NCBI RefSeq assembly: GCF_004297125.1
Contig: NZ_SCVD01000006.1
Span: 62,001 to 126,000, forward strand
Reading direction: 5' to 3'
Source of the DNA: Phenylobacterium sp.
Lineage (GTDB): Bacteria; Pseudomonadota; Alphaproteobacteria; Caulobacterales; Caulobacteraceae
Length of the DNA stretch: 64,000 nucleotides
Part shown: piece after piece, positions 49,471-56,998 of the stretch
Position numbering within the stretch: position 1 is the first letter of the stretch
Layout of the letters: every line of letters begins with the position of its first letter
Translations under genes and position numbers: made by a program
The notes under the pieces: model-generated
What the model was told of the DNA's origin: nothing
Databases searched by the model: none
The model's input: only the letters and a program-made list of their open reading frames with translations

Positions 49471-51876
49471 ATGGGCCGCACACGACGCCGCCGGCGCCTG
49501 GCCGGGCTGCTTGCGGCACTCGGCGCCACGGCCGCCAGCGCGCCCGCGCGCGCCACCGACCTGACCCTCGATATCCCGCTCCAGGCCCGCGAGAGCGCCT
49601 TGATGGCCCTGGGCCGCGAGGCGGGCCTGTCCCTCGGGTTCGCGCCCGGCGCGCGTTGCGCAGGCCGGGCGGGCGTCAGCGGACGGATGAGCCTGGACGA
49701 GGCCCTTGGACGGCTTCTTGCGGGCTCGGCCTGCGTCGCGGTCCGACCCGATGTCCGCACCGTGGTGATCCGCTCAAAGCCCGCGCCCGCACCGCCAGTT
49801 CCCACGCCGTCCTCGGCGCCCACCGTGCGTGCGCCGACCGACCTGGGCGAACTCGTCGTGACCGCGGACAAGACCGAGAGCCTGCTGTCCGCCTCGCCCT
49901 ACGGCCTGACCGCGATGAGCGGCGCCGAACTGGAACGGCGCGGCGTGACCGATGTCGCCGACCTCTCGCTGATCGCCGCCGGGGTCACCGTCACCAACCT
50001 CGGACCGGGTCGGGACAAGGTGCTGCTGCGGGGGCTTTCTGACGGACCGCTGACCGGGCACACGCAATCCACGGTCGGCCTCTACCTCGGCGACCTGCGC
50101 CTCACCTACAACGCGCCGGACCCCGACCTGCCGCTGATCGACGTCGCCCGCGTCGAGGTGCTGCGCGGCCCGCAGGGGTCGCTCTACGGCGCGGGTTCCA
50201 TCGGCGGCATCCTGCAGGTCATCCCCAACGCGCCGGACCCCGGCGTGAGATCTGGCCGAGTCTCCGCGAGCTTGGCCACGACGGCGCATGGCGCTGCGTC
50301 CAGCGGCGTGGAGGGCGTCCTGAACCAGCCCCTCGGAACCGCCGCCGCGATCCGCATCGCCGCCTGGTCGGAGATCGCAGGCGGCTACATCGACAACCCG
50401 AACCTAGGCGAGCGCAATGTCGACCGATCGCGCCGCCGCGGCGTGCGCGTGGCGGCCTTATGGCGGCCCATCGACGACCTGACGCTCGACGCGACCTTGG
50501 TGGCCCAGGCGATCGCCAACCGGGACGCCCACTACGCCACGCCTGTCGCCGGCCCCCTGGCGCACGCGACCACGGTCCGCGAACCTCACGACAACGACTT
50601 CCTGGCCCTGGCGCTGGCGGCCCACTGGAGCCCGGATTGGGGTCATCTCACGCTGAGTCTCGGCGCGTTGGACCACGACGTGGGTACGACCTACGACGCC
50701 TCGGCCGCACCGCCCGCCCTGGTCGCGGGGGGCGGCCCAGGCAAGACCTTCAAGGACAACAACGAGATCCGCGGCCTGGTCAGCGAGTTGCGTGTCACGT
50801 CTGCTGGGCCCGGCCGATGGCATTGGACGGTCGGAGCCTTCAACGCGCTTGGAGACCAGCGGTTGGATGCGACGACGATCTCCGCCGCGCCAGGCGCGGC
50901 CTATGCTGAAGTCCGCCGGGACCGTTTGCTGGAGAGCGCGATCTTCGGCGAGGCGTCCTTCGATCTCACGCCAAGCCTGACGTTCACGGCGGGTGGTCGG
51001 GCCTTCCATTCGCGACTGAAAGCCAAATCCGAGGCGGGCACGGGGGGCCAGGGTCGCAGCTTCTCGGGCCGAACCACCGATAGCGGCTTCGCCCCGAAGG
51101 TCCTCCTGGCCTACCGCCCCGCGCCGGGCCTCACCGTCTACGCCTCCGCGGCCGAGGGCTACCGGACCGCGGGGCTCAACACGAGCGGACCGCCGGGCCA
51201 GACCTTCGCCGACGCTGGCGGCCCTCAACCCTTACGCCGCTATGGCGGTGACGAACTCTGGAGCTACGAGGCCGGCGCCCGCTGGCGGTCCAAGCCGCTC
51301 GGTCTGACCGTCCGCGCCGCCGTCTTCCAGGCCGACTGGACCGACATCCAAGCCGACCTGTTGCTGCCCTCGGGCCTGCCCTTCACCGCGAACCTCGGCG
51401 ACGGCCGCAGCCGGGGCGTCGAACTCGAAGCCACCTACCAACGCGGCCCGCTCACCGTCTCCGGCAACCTCGTGCGCCAGGAGCCAGAGCTGCGGCGGTC
51501 GGCCCCGGGCCTGGCCGGCCGCGCCGACGCCGGCCTACCGGGCGTCGCCGACGCCACCTATGCCGCCACGGCGATCTGGACCGCACCGCTGGGCAGGGAT
51601 CGAACCTTGGACCTCTCGGCGAGCTACGCCTATGTCGGCCACTCGCGCCTGACCTTCGACGCCGTGACCGCCCCGTCGATGGGGGGCTACGGCGACCTCA
51701 GGCTCGCGGCGAGGGCGCGCGGCGGTGCTTGGACCCTTCGGCTAGCTGTCGAAAACGCGTTGGACAGTCGGGGTGACACCTTGGCTTTCGGCAACCCCTT
51801 CACGTTCCGGGAACAACTGCAGACGACGCCTCAGCGGCCCAGAACGGCGACGATCGCCCTGAGTCGGACCTTCTGA
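49471..51876 (+). CDS. TonB-dependent receptor with STN signalling domain
   Basis: The 801-residue receptor has a basic signal peptide (RRRRRLAGLLAALGATAASAPARA), an STN domain (about 30-100, LDIPLQARESALMALGREAGLSLGFAPGA), a plug (LGELVVTADKTES, VLLRGLSDG, VEVLRGPQGSLYGAGSIGGILQVI) and a beta-barrel ending SRTF. STN receptors signal through FecR/FecI, both encoded upstream with 22 bp and 55 bp spacing. The ligand is a siderophore or other large molecule; the FQADWTDIQADLLLPSGLPFTANLGDGRSRGVELE segment is typical of siderophore or organic-ligand receptors. Confidence 0.93.
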   Translation: MGRTRRRRRLAGLLAALGATAASAPARATDLTLDIPLQARESALMALGREAGLSLGFAPGARCAGRAGVSGRMSLDEALGRLLAGSACVAVRPDVRTVVIRSKPAPAPPVPTPSSAPTVRAPTDLGELVVTADKTESLLSASPYGLTAMSGAELERRGVTDVADLSLIAAGVTVTNLGPGRDKVLLRGLSDGPLTGHTQSTVGLYLGDLRLTYNAPDPDLPLIDVARVEVLRGPQGSLYGAGSIGGILQVIPNAPDPGVRSGRVSASLATTAHGAASSGVEGVLNQPLGTAAAIRIAAWSEIAGGYIDNPNLGERNVDRSRRRGVRVAALWRPIDDLTLDATLVAQAIANRDAHYATPVAGPLAHATTVREPHDNDFLALALAAHWSPDWGHLTLSLGALDHDVGTTYDASAAPPALVAGGGPGKTFKDNNEIRGLVSELRVTSAGPGRWHWTVGAFNALGDQRLDATTISAAPGAAYAEVRRDRLLESAIFGEASFDLTPSLTFTAGGRAFHSRLKAKSEAGTGGQGRSFSGRTTDSGFAPKVLLAYRPAPGLTVYASAAEGYRTAGLNTSGPPGQTFADAGGPQPLRRYGGDELWSYEAGARWRSKPLGLTVRAAVFQADWTDIQADLLLPSGLPFTANLGDGRSRGVELEATYQRGPLTVSGNLVRQEPELRRSAPGLAGRADAGLPGVADATYAATAIWTAPLGRDRTLDLSASYAYVGHSRLTFDAVTAPSMGGYGDLRLAARARGGAWTLRLAVENALDSRGDTLAFGNPFTFREQLQTTPQRPRTATIALSRTF

Positions 51877-51890
51877 TCCGAACCGCCTGT

Positions 51891-52110
51891 GGAATCAGTT
51901 CCGCAGGACCGGCCGTCGCGATGCGACGCTTTCCGGACGGCGCCTTGCTCGAGGAGATGGCCGAGACCCGCCGGCTGACAGCAGACCACATCGCTCAGGC
52001 CGCGGCCGTCATCGCCGCGTTCCACGCCGGCCTGCCCGCGCATCGCGATGTCGGCCACGCCGTCGACTATCAGAGGATCCTCCAGGGCCTAGCCGCGGAG
52101 AGCGGCGCTT
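51891..52110 (+). pseudogene. Middle fragment of a COG2187-type kinase (APH/AAA fusion) gene
   Basis: After the TonB receptor stop, one frame reads GPAVAMRRFPDGALLEEMAE, then TRRLTADHIAQAAAVIAAFHAG with LPAHRDVG. This is the MRRF segment that follows the LGGDGE strand of COG2187 aminoglycoside-phosphotransferase-like proteins. No start precedes it and homology ends after about 70 codons. The matching N-terminal part lies at 56265-56579 on the other strand. It is therefore a broken gene. Confidence 0.55.
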
Positions 52111-52172
52111 TCGGTCCTGCGGCAAAGGCGCCACAGGGAGGCGGGCGTTGGGCGCGCTCGCCCCTGAGATCC
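52111..52172. other. Short spacer between remnants
   Basis: Sixty bases with no gene separate the kinase fragment from the groEL remnant. Confidence 0.4.
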
Positions 52173-52790
52173 CTAGAAGTCGGCTTCGAGACCCTCCAGG
52201 TCCTCCGGACCGCCGCCGCGACCGCGGCCAGCCGGCTTGGGCTTGTCGTGCACCACGACCTGGGTGGTGATCAGCAGGCCCGCGACGGAGGCGGCGTTCT
52301 GCAGGGCGAGGCGCGCGACCTTGGTCGGGTCGATCACCCCGGCCGCGAAGAGGTCGCCGTAGACGCCGTTCTGCGCATCGAAGCCGTGGTTGCTGTCGGT
52401 GCATTCCAGCAACCGGCCGACGATCAGGGCGCCGTTCACGCCGGCGTTGCTGGCGATCTCGAAGGTCGGCGCGGTCAGCGCCCGGCGTAGGATATCGACG
52501 CCCATTCGCTGGTCGTCGTTGGCCGGCGTCACGTCCCCGAGGGCGCGGGCGTGCAGCAGGATCAGCGGCTCCTCGAGCTCGGCCCGCATGCCCTCCACCT
52601 CGGCGATGAAGTACGGCGAGAGATAGCCGCGGTCGAACTGCAGGCCTTCCACGATCTCCAGGGCCGTTTCCGTACCTTTGGCCTCTTCGACGGTTACGGC
52701 GCCTTCCTGGCCCACCTTCTCGATGGCGTCGGCGACCATGGCGCCCATGTCGGCGTCGCCGTTGGCGGAGATGGCGCCCACCTGGGTCAT
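52173..52790 (-). pseudogene. groEL remnant with internal deletion
   Basis: This frame of about 205 codons matches GroEL from MTQVGAISANGDADMGAMVADAI through VEGLQFDRGYLSPYFIAEVEGMRAELEEPLILLHARAL, then jumps at about 52532 to GDVTPANDDQRMGVDILRRALTAPTFEIASNAG and on to the C-terminus (DPTKVARLALQNAASVAGLLITTQ, glycine-rich end). Compared with a 545-residue GroEL, about the first 140 residues and about 200 apical/intermediate residues are missing. Stop codons have not entered the frame, so loss is recent or the frame is neutral. It cannot form a chaperonin ring. It lies opposite and upstream of the BON gene. Confidence 0.85.
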
Positions 52791-52797
52791 GGCCGCG

Positions 52798-52811
52798 TTG
52801 ATCAAGATCAC
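52798..52811. promoter_or_regulatory. FNR/FixK-like box upstream of the BON protein gene
   Basis: TTGATCAAGATCAC matches TTGA-N6-TCAA in 7 of 8 positions and lies 59 bp before the GTG at 52870. Its placement fits a box about 40 bp upstream of a transcription start. Confidence 0.5.
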
Positions 52812-52869
52812 GGCGGCTTCAATGATCTGCCGACAGACTGCGAATTTAAGTGCAAGCTGAGGCGCAGCC

Positions 52870-53526
52870 GTGACCGAACCCTCCGATCTCAAGATCCAAA
52901 AGGACGTCCTGGCCGAGCTGGCGTTCGAGCCCCAGGTCGACGCGGCCGCCATCGGCGTGGCGGTGCAGGACGGCGTCGTGACCTTGTCGGGGCACGTGCC
53001 CGCCCTCGCGCAGAAGACGGCCGCCGAGGCCGCCGCCAGGCGCGTCAAGGGCGTCCGCGCCATCGCCCAGGAAATCGATGTTCGGCTCCCCGACGACCTT
53101 GGACAAACCGACGACACCATCGCCGCGCGGGCCGTCGACATCCTCGGCTGGAGCGCCCTACCTCAAGTCTCGACGATCCACGTGAGCGTCGAGGATGGCT
53201 GGATATCTCTCGCCGGACACGTTGAGTGGGCCTACCAACGGGACGAGGCCGAGCGGGCGCTGCGGGGCTTGGCGGGCGTCCGCGGAATTCGCAACGAGAT
53301 CGCCGTGACGCCCCATGCGACGCCGGAAGACGTGGAGGAGCACATTGCCCGCGCCTTCCACCGCAACGCCGAACTGGAACGGTCGCAGGTGAAGGTGGAC
53401 GTCGACGGCTCGAAGGTGACGCTCAAGGGGCGGGTGAAGACCTGGTACGAGCAGGACATGGCCGAGCGCGCCGCCTGGTCGACCCCGGGGGTCACGTCCG
53501 TCGTCGACGAGATCGAGATCGGCTGA
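52870..53526 (+). CDS. Three-BON-domain protein
   Basis: The 218-residue protein has three BON modules (about 8-70 IQKDVLAELAFEPQVDAAAIGVAVQDGVVTLSGHV; 82-150 TIAARAVDILGWSALP, VEDGWISLAGHVEWAYQRDEAE; 153-218 VEEHIARAFHRNAELERSQVKVDVDGSKVTLKGRV). No signal peptide is visible, so unlike OsmY it stays in the cytoplasm. BON proteins of this kind are found with universal stress and microaerobic genes. Start is GTG with GAGGCG upstream. Confidence 0.88.
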   Translation: MTEPSDLKIQKDVLAELAFEPQVDAAAIGVAVQDGVVTLSGHVPALAQKTAAEAAARRVKGVRAIAQEIDVRLPDDLGQTDDTIAARAVDILGWSALPQVSTIHVSVEDGWISLAGHVEWAYQRDEAERALRGLAGVRGIRNEIAVTPHATPEDVEEHIARAFHRNAELERSQVKVDVDGSKVTLKGRVKTWYEQDMAERAAWSTPGVTSVVDEIEIG

Positions 53527-53531
53527 CGACG

Positions 53532-54326
53532 TCAGTCCGTCGGGAGGTAGTCGAGCGGCGGCGGCGCGGTCTCGCCGGCGCGGACCACGGGCAGGAATTG
53601 AACCGCCCGCCGGGACGCGCGGCCGACCAGGAGGCCGTCCACGCCGGCGATCTGGAGGAGCTGCGGGGCGTTCGCACCGTCCACCGAGCCGCCATAGAGC
53701 ACCCGGATCGACGCGCTGGCGTCTCCGTAGCGCCGGGACAGGGCTTCGCGGATCGTCGCATGCGCCGCCTCGATGTCCGCGGGCGCCGGCGTGGCCCCCG
53801 CCCCGATGGCCCAGACGGGTTCGTAGGCGACGGTGAGCCTCCCCGCGCCGGCCTCGGGCGGACAGGAACGCAGCACCTGCCGTCGAAGAACCGCAAGCGT
53901 TCGGCCCGCCTGCCGCTGGGCTGCGCTTTCCCCGACACAGAGGATCGGACGAAGCTTCGCGCGAAAGGCGGCGGCGGCCTTGGCCGCCACGTCCACGTTC
54001 GTTTCGCGGTCGAGCCGCCGCCGTTCGGAATGGCCGAGGAGGACGTACCGGGCGCCGGCGTCGACCAGCATGGCCGCCGACACGCCGCCCGTGTGGGCGC
54101 CCTGGTCTTTCGCGTCGCAATCCTGCCCGCCGGTGGCGATCCCCGTCCCGTCGAGGCACCGGCTTGCCGTGGCGAGCAGGGTCGCGGGCGGGCAAATGAC
54201 CACTTCCGTGGAAGTCGGCCGTTCGAGCAGCTCGCGGGCGATGACTCCCATCTCGGCCAGGTCCGCCGTGACGCCGTGCATCTTCCAGTTGCCCACGATC
54301 ATCGGCGGCTGGCGGGCAAGCGGCAT
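53532..54326 (-). CDS. tpiA: Triosephosphate isomerase (accessory copy)
   Basis: The 264-residue enzyme interconverts dihydroxyacetone phosphate and glyceraldehyde-3-phosphate. Motifs: VGNWKM (Lys), GHSERR (His), AYEPVWAIG (catalytic Glu) and LYGGSV. The C-terminal tail is longer than usual. It stands outside a central glycolysis operon and follows the PAS_5 gene by 9 bp, close to pfkB, so it is probably a conditional isoenzyme. Confidence 0.95.
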   Translation of the reverse strand: MPLARQPPMIVGNWKMHGVTADLAEMGVIARELLERPTSTEVVICPPATLLATASRCLDGTGIATGGQDCDAKDQGAHTGGVSAAMLVDAGARYVLLGHSERRRLDRETNVDVAAKAAAAFRAKLRPILCVGESAAQRQAGRTLAVLRRQVLRSCPPEAGAGRLTVAYEPVWAIGAGATPAPADIEAAHATIREALSRRYGDASASIRVLYGGSVDGANAPQLLQIAGVDGLLVGRASRRAVQFLPVVRAGETAPPPLDYLPTD

Positions 54327-54335
54327 CCGGAGGCC

Positions 54336-54767
54336 TCAGTCGACGCCGACCGCGCCTAGGAGCATCGAAATCCGACCGTCGCCCCACATGGGGAGCAGAA
54401 GCCGCGCGTACGCCTTTCGATCGCCAGCGTCGTCACCACGGAAACACGTGGGCCCGGCGCACTCGAGAGTGACGCTGCATTGGGCGCCAAGGAACGCGAA
54501 GGGCCATGCGAGGTCGGCTTCGTCCAGGAAGAGGCCCTCCAGTTCCTGGCCGCCGATCCCCGCCCCCACCTGCGCGAGCCGGAAGCGCTCGGGATCCTGG
54601 AAGGCGTCGATCAGGAACAGCCGTTCGGTGAGGTCCGGCAGATCCGACAGCTTTGCGTCGTCCCAGAAGGGCATCGTCGCCGCTCCGCGCAGGAGACCGC
54701 GCCAATAGGCCTGGACGCGCGCTAGGTCAGGGGAGAGGTGCGCCGGGACGGCGAAGGGGTGTTTCAT
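54336..54767 (-). CDS. PAS_5-domain protein
   Basis: The 143-residue protein matches the PAS_5 family of Alphaproteobacteria (RVQAYWRGLLRGAATMPFWDD, LFLIDAFQDPERFRLAQVGAGIGGQEL, LLLPMWGDGRISMLLGAV). PAS_5 proteins are single soluble domains of unknown ligand. It forms an operon with tpiA. The promoter region holds two FNR/FixK-like boxes shared with divergent pfkB. Confidence 0.82.
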   Translation of the reverse strand: MKHPFAVPAHLSPDLARVQAYWRGLLRGAATMPFWDDAKLSDLPDLTERLFLIDAFQDPERFRLAQVGAGIGGQELEGLFLDEADLAWPFAFLGAQCSVTLECAGPTCFRGDDAGDRKAYARLLLPMWGDGRISMLLGAVGVD

Positions 54768-54842
54768 GGCAGTCGCCCTGGGGTGAAGTGCGCGCCGCGG
54801 CGCTGATCGCACGCACGATCGGCCCACGGCGCGCCGGGCGCC

Positions 54843-54856
54843 TTGATGCGGGTCAA
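54843..54856. promoter_or_regulatory. FNR/FixK box between PAS_5 and pfkB genes
   Basis: TTGATGCGGGTCAA is a perfect TTGA-N6-TCAA site, 76 bp from the PAS_5 gene start and 79 bp from pfkB. It suits activation of the PAS_5-tpiA operon under low oxygen. Confidence 0.75.
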
Positions 54857-54873
54857 CCGGCGGCCTCGCCGTC

Positions 54874-54887
54874 TTGACGAGGCTCAA
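54874..54887. promoter_or_regulatory. Second FNR/FixK-like box, towards pfkB
   Basis: TTGACGAGGCTCAA keeps the TTGA-N6-TCAA core and lies 48 bp before the pfkB start. It suits the pfkB promoter. Confidence 0.65.
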
Positions 54888-54934
54888 GGCGGTCCCTGGC
54901 CGTCCGGGCATGCTGCCAGGCTGGAGGCGCACCC

Positions 54935-55894
54935 ATGCCCATCGTCCTGACCCTGACCGCCAATCCCGCCGTCGACATCTCCACCTCTGTGGCGCGGGTC
55001 GAGCCGACCCGGAAGCTGCGCTGCAGCGCCGAAAGCCGCGATCCCGGCGGCGGGGGGATCAACGTCGCGCGGGTCACGGGGCGGTTGGGCGCGCGGTCCG
55101 TCGCCATCTACCCGGCCGGCGGCCTTGTGGGTCAGCGGCTGGAGTCGCTCGTCCGGCGCGAGGGCGTCGAGAGCGTCGTGGTTCCCGTGCAGGGCGAGAC
55201 GCGGGAGGACCTCACCGTGCTCGACGAGACGACCCACGAGGAATACCGCTTCGTGCTCCCGGGGCCGCACCTCCACGACGCCGAATGGATGCGGTGCCTC
55301 AAGGTCCTGGCGAACGTGGATTTCAAGCCCGACTTCGTCTGCGCCAGCGGCAGCCTGCCGCCCGGCGCGCCGCAGGACTTCTACGCCCGCGTCGCAGAGA
55401 TCGTCGAAAGCCGCGGCGTGCCCTTCGCCCTGGACACCTCCGGCCCCGCGCTCCAGTCCGCGCTCCGGGAACGCGTCCACCTGATCAAACCCAACCTGGC
55501 CGAGCTCCGTGAACTCGTCGGCGGCGCCCTGGACGAGGACCGTTCCCTGATCGGCGCGTGCCGCACGCTCATCGCGGGCGGCCGGACGGAGATCGTCGCC
55601 CTGACCCTGGGCGCCCAAGGCGCGCTGCTGGTGACGGCGGCCTCGGCCTGGCGCGCGCAGCCCCTGCCGATCCGTCCCTTGAGCACCGTCGGCGCCGGCG
55701 ACAGCTTCTTGGGCGCGATGGTCTGGGCGCTGGCGTCGAAGCTCAGCCTGGAAGAGGCTTTTCGGTACGGCGCGGCCGCCGGCGCCGCGGCGCTCCTGGC
55801 TCCTGGCACCGACCTTTGCGACACGGCAAACGTGCGCCGCTTCCTGCCTCAGGTCGTGATCGAGCCGGTTGAAGAGTCTTCCACCGCCGCGTGA
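54935..55894 (+). CDS. PfkB-type (1-)phosphofructokinase
   Basis: The 319-residue ribokinase-family enzyme phosphorylates fructose phosphates (6-phosphofructokinase II or 1-phosphofructokinase) with ATP. Visible: TLTANPAVDISTSV, DPGGGGINVAR, the ASGSLPPG turn, KPNLAEL, and the anion-hole motif TVGAGDSFLGAM with catalytic Asp. It is divergent from PAS_5-tpiA with FixK boxes between, suggesting glycolytic flow under microaerobic conditions, when ordinary Entner-Doudoroff organisms use this cluster. The exact sugar phosphate is not fixed by sequence. Confidence 0.92.
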   Translation: MPIVLTLTANPAVDISTSVARVEPTRKLRCSAESRDPGGGGINVARVTGRLGARSVAIYPAGGLVGQRLESLVRREGVESVVVPVQGETREDLTVLDETTHEEYRFVLPGPHLHDAEWMRCLKVLANVDFKPDFVCASGSLPPGAPQDFYARVAEIVESRGVPFALDTSGPALQSALRERVHLIKPNLAELRELVGGALDEDRSLIGACRTLIAGGRTEIVALTLGAQGALLVTAASAWRAQPLPIRPLSTVGAGDSFLGAMVWALASKLSLEEAFRYGAAAGAAALLAPGTDLCDTANVRRFLPQVVIEPVEESSTAA

Positions 55895-55915
55895 CGAGCC
55901 GGCGGCGTCTGGCGT

Positions 55916-56149
55916 TCAGCTGAAGAGCAGGAAGCGGGGTCGCCGGCGGGCGATGGTGCGGATTTCTGCGGGGCGCTCCTCGACCACCACCTCGACAGGT
56001 TCACCGCAGCGGCGAAGGGCGTCCACGAAACCATTGGCGTGCCGCACGGCCAGCAGCTTGGAGCGGAAAGGCGTCATCATCCCATCCCCCATACCCACGG
56101 CCCAGCGGTAGGGCTCCTTGACGACTCGGAAGCTGATTGTCTGGTCCAT
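55916..56149 (-). CDS. Small DUF2188-like protein
   Basis: The 77-residue protein starts MDQTISFRVVKEPYRWAVGMGDGMMTPFRSK and carries a helix (LLAVRHANGFVDALRRCG), then EPVEVVVEE. This beta-beta-helix-beta layout resembles DUF2188 proteins. A perfect FixK box lies 96 bp upstream. Function unknown. Confidence 0.65.
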   Translation of the reverse strand: MDQTISFRVVKEPYRWAVGMGDGMMTPFRSKLLAVRHANGFVDALRRCGEPVEVVVEERPAEIRTIARRRPRFLLFS

Positions 56150-56244
56150 CGTCCCGATCCGTGCAGGCGCGTCGCAACCCTGACCCGGCGGGCATGGAAG
56201 GACGCCAGCATATAGTCAGCCTGCCTGATCGGCGGGCGTCGGCA

Positions 56245-56258
56245 TTGATCAGGGTCAA
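56245..56258. promoter_or_regulatory. FNR/FixK box upstream of the small DUF2188-like gene
   Basis: TTGATCAGGGTCAA is a perfect TTGA-N6-TCAA site 96 bp before the ATG at 56149. It directly abuts the end of the kinase remnant. Confidence 0.7.
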
Positions 56259-56264
56259 GATCCT

Positions 56265-56579
56265 CTCCCCATCTCCGCCAAGGCGAAGGCCGCCCGGGGT
56301 GCGCACAATCGGCACGACACCCAGATAGACGCCCGGCGCCAGCGGCTGGTTCAGGTCGTACTCCGCGCGACAGGCGGCTTCGCGACGCTCGAGCGTCGAG
56401 AAGTCGAGATAGGCAAGCCGCACCGGCTTCTTGAGCTTGTAGACGGCGCCGTCGACGAAGAAGACCCAGGACATGTGGGTTTCCCGCGCTGCAATCGGCC
56501 CGTCGCGCTCCGGAAAGGCCGCGTCATGCAGGAACGCCACCTTGTCGGCCAGGCTCGGTTCGGGTGGGGCGAGGGTCAC
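56265..56579 (-). pseudogene. N-terminal fragment of a COG2187-type kinase gene
   Basis: The frame encodes LADKVAFLHDAAFPERDG, ETHMSWVFFVDGAVYKLKKP, AYLDFSTLERREAACRAEYD and LGVVPIVRTPGGLRLGGDGE, the N-terminal third of COG2187 proteins (kinase-like domain fused to an AAA P-loop domain). Homology stops at the FixK box. The next segment of the family is on the opposite strand at 51891. A GTG at 56579 may be the original start. The P-loop domain is absent from the window. Confidence 0.75.
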
Positions 56580-56661
56580 GCCGATCCCTAGACGTTCGAG
56601 GAGCGCCGCACCTTGACGGAGCGCAAGGCGCTGGCTGGGCCGCCCGAAGAGACAACGAGGC

Positions 56662-56889
56662 TCAGCGCGCGAAGAGCGCCTTGAGCTCGGGCCAGCTTCG
56701 CGTGTTGAGGACGTCCGGCGCCTTCGCCGCCCGGACGTGGATGTCGTCCAGGTCGAGACGGCTCGGGTGGGCATTGATCTCGAGGAAGCAGCCGCGATCC
56801 CGGGCGCCCGCGATGACCGTCTCGAGCTCGACCTGGTAGCCCGGTCGCTCCTCGATCAGGCGGCCGTGATCAGGTGGTGGGGTGGGCCC
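56662..56889 (-). pseudogene. polX (PHP domain) 3' remnant with deletion
   Basis: A frame of 75 codons reads GRLIEERPGYQVELETVIAGARDRGCFLEINAHPSRLDLDDIHVR, then AAKAPDVLNTRSWPELKALFAR and stop. This is the C-terminal part of the PHP domain of bacterial X-family DNA polymerases. About 35-40 residues (the STDAHS and YGV..ARRGW segment) are missing between AAK and DVLNT, and the polymerase domain is gone. It is a decayed gene. Confidence 0.75.
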
Positions 56890-56998
56890 ATGGCGGACCT
56901 CCGAGCGCTCTGGTCAGGACGACGGTCCGGGCGACTTCGGCAGCATCGACTTCGGCGAAAGGTTCGCCTTCATCCTGCTCAACCGTTTGACCCGCGTC
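56890..56998. other. Spacer before the P-type ATPase stop
   Basis: About 110 bases; a plus-strand frame reads GDFGSIDFGERFAFILLNRL, which looks like coding debris but matches no family I recognise. Confidence 0.3.

Noticed and set aside
51921..52490. A complete plus-strand gene after the TonB receptor
   Set aside because: Only the first about 65 codons match the COG2187 family; the rest is the reverse strand of the groEL remnant.
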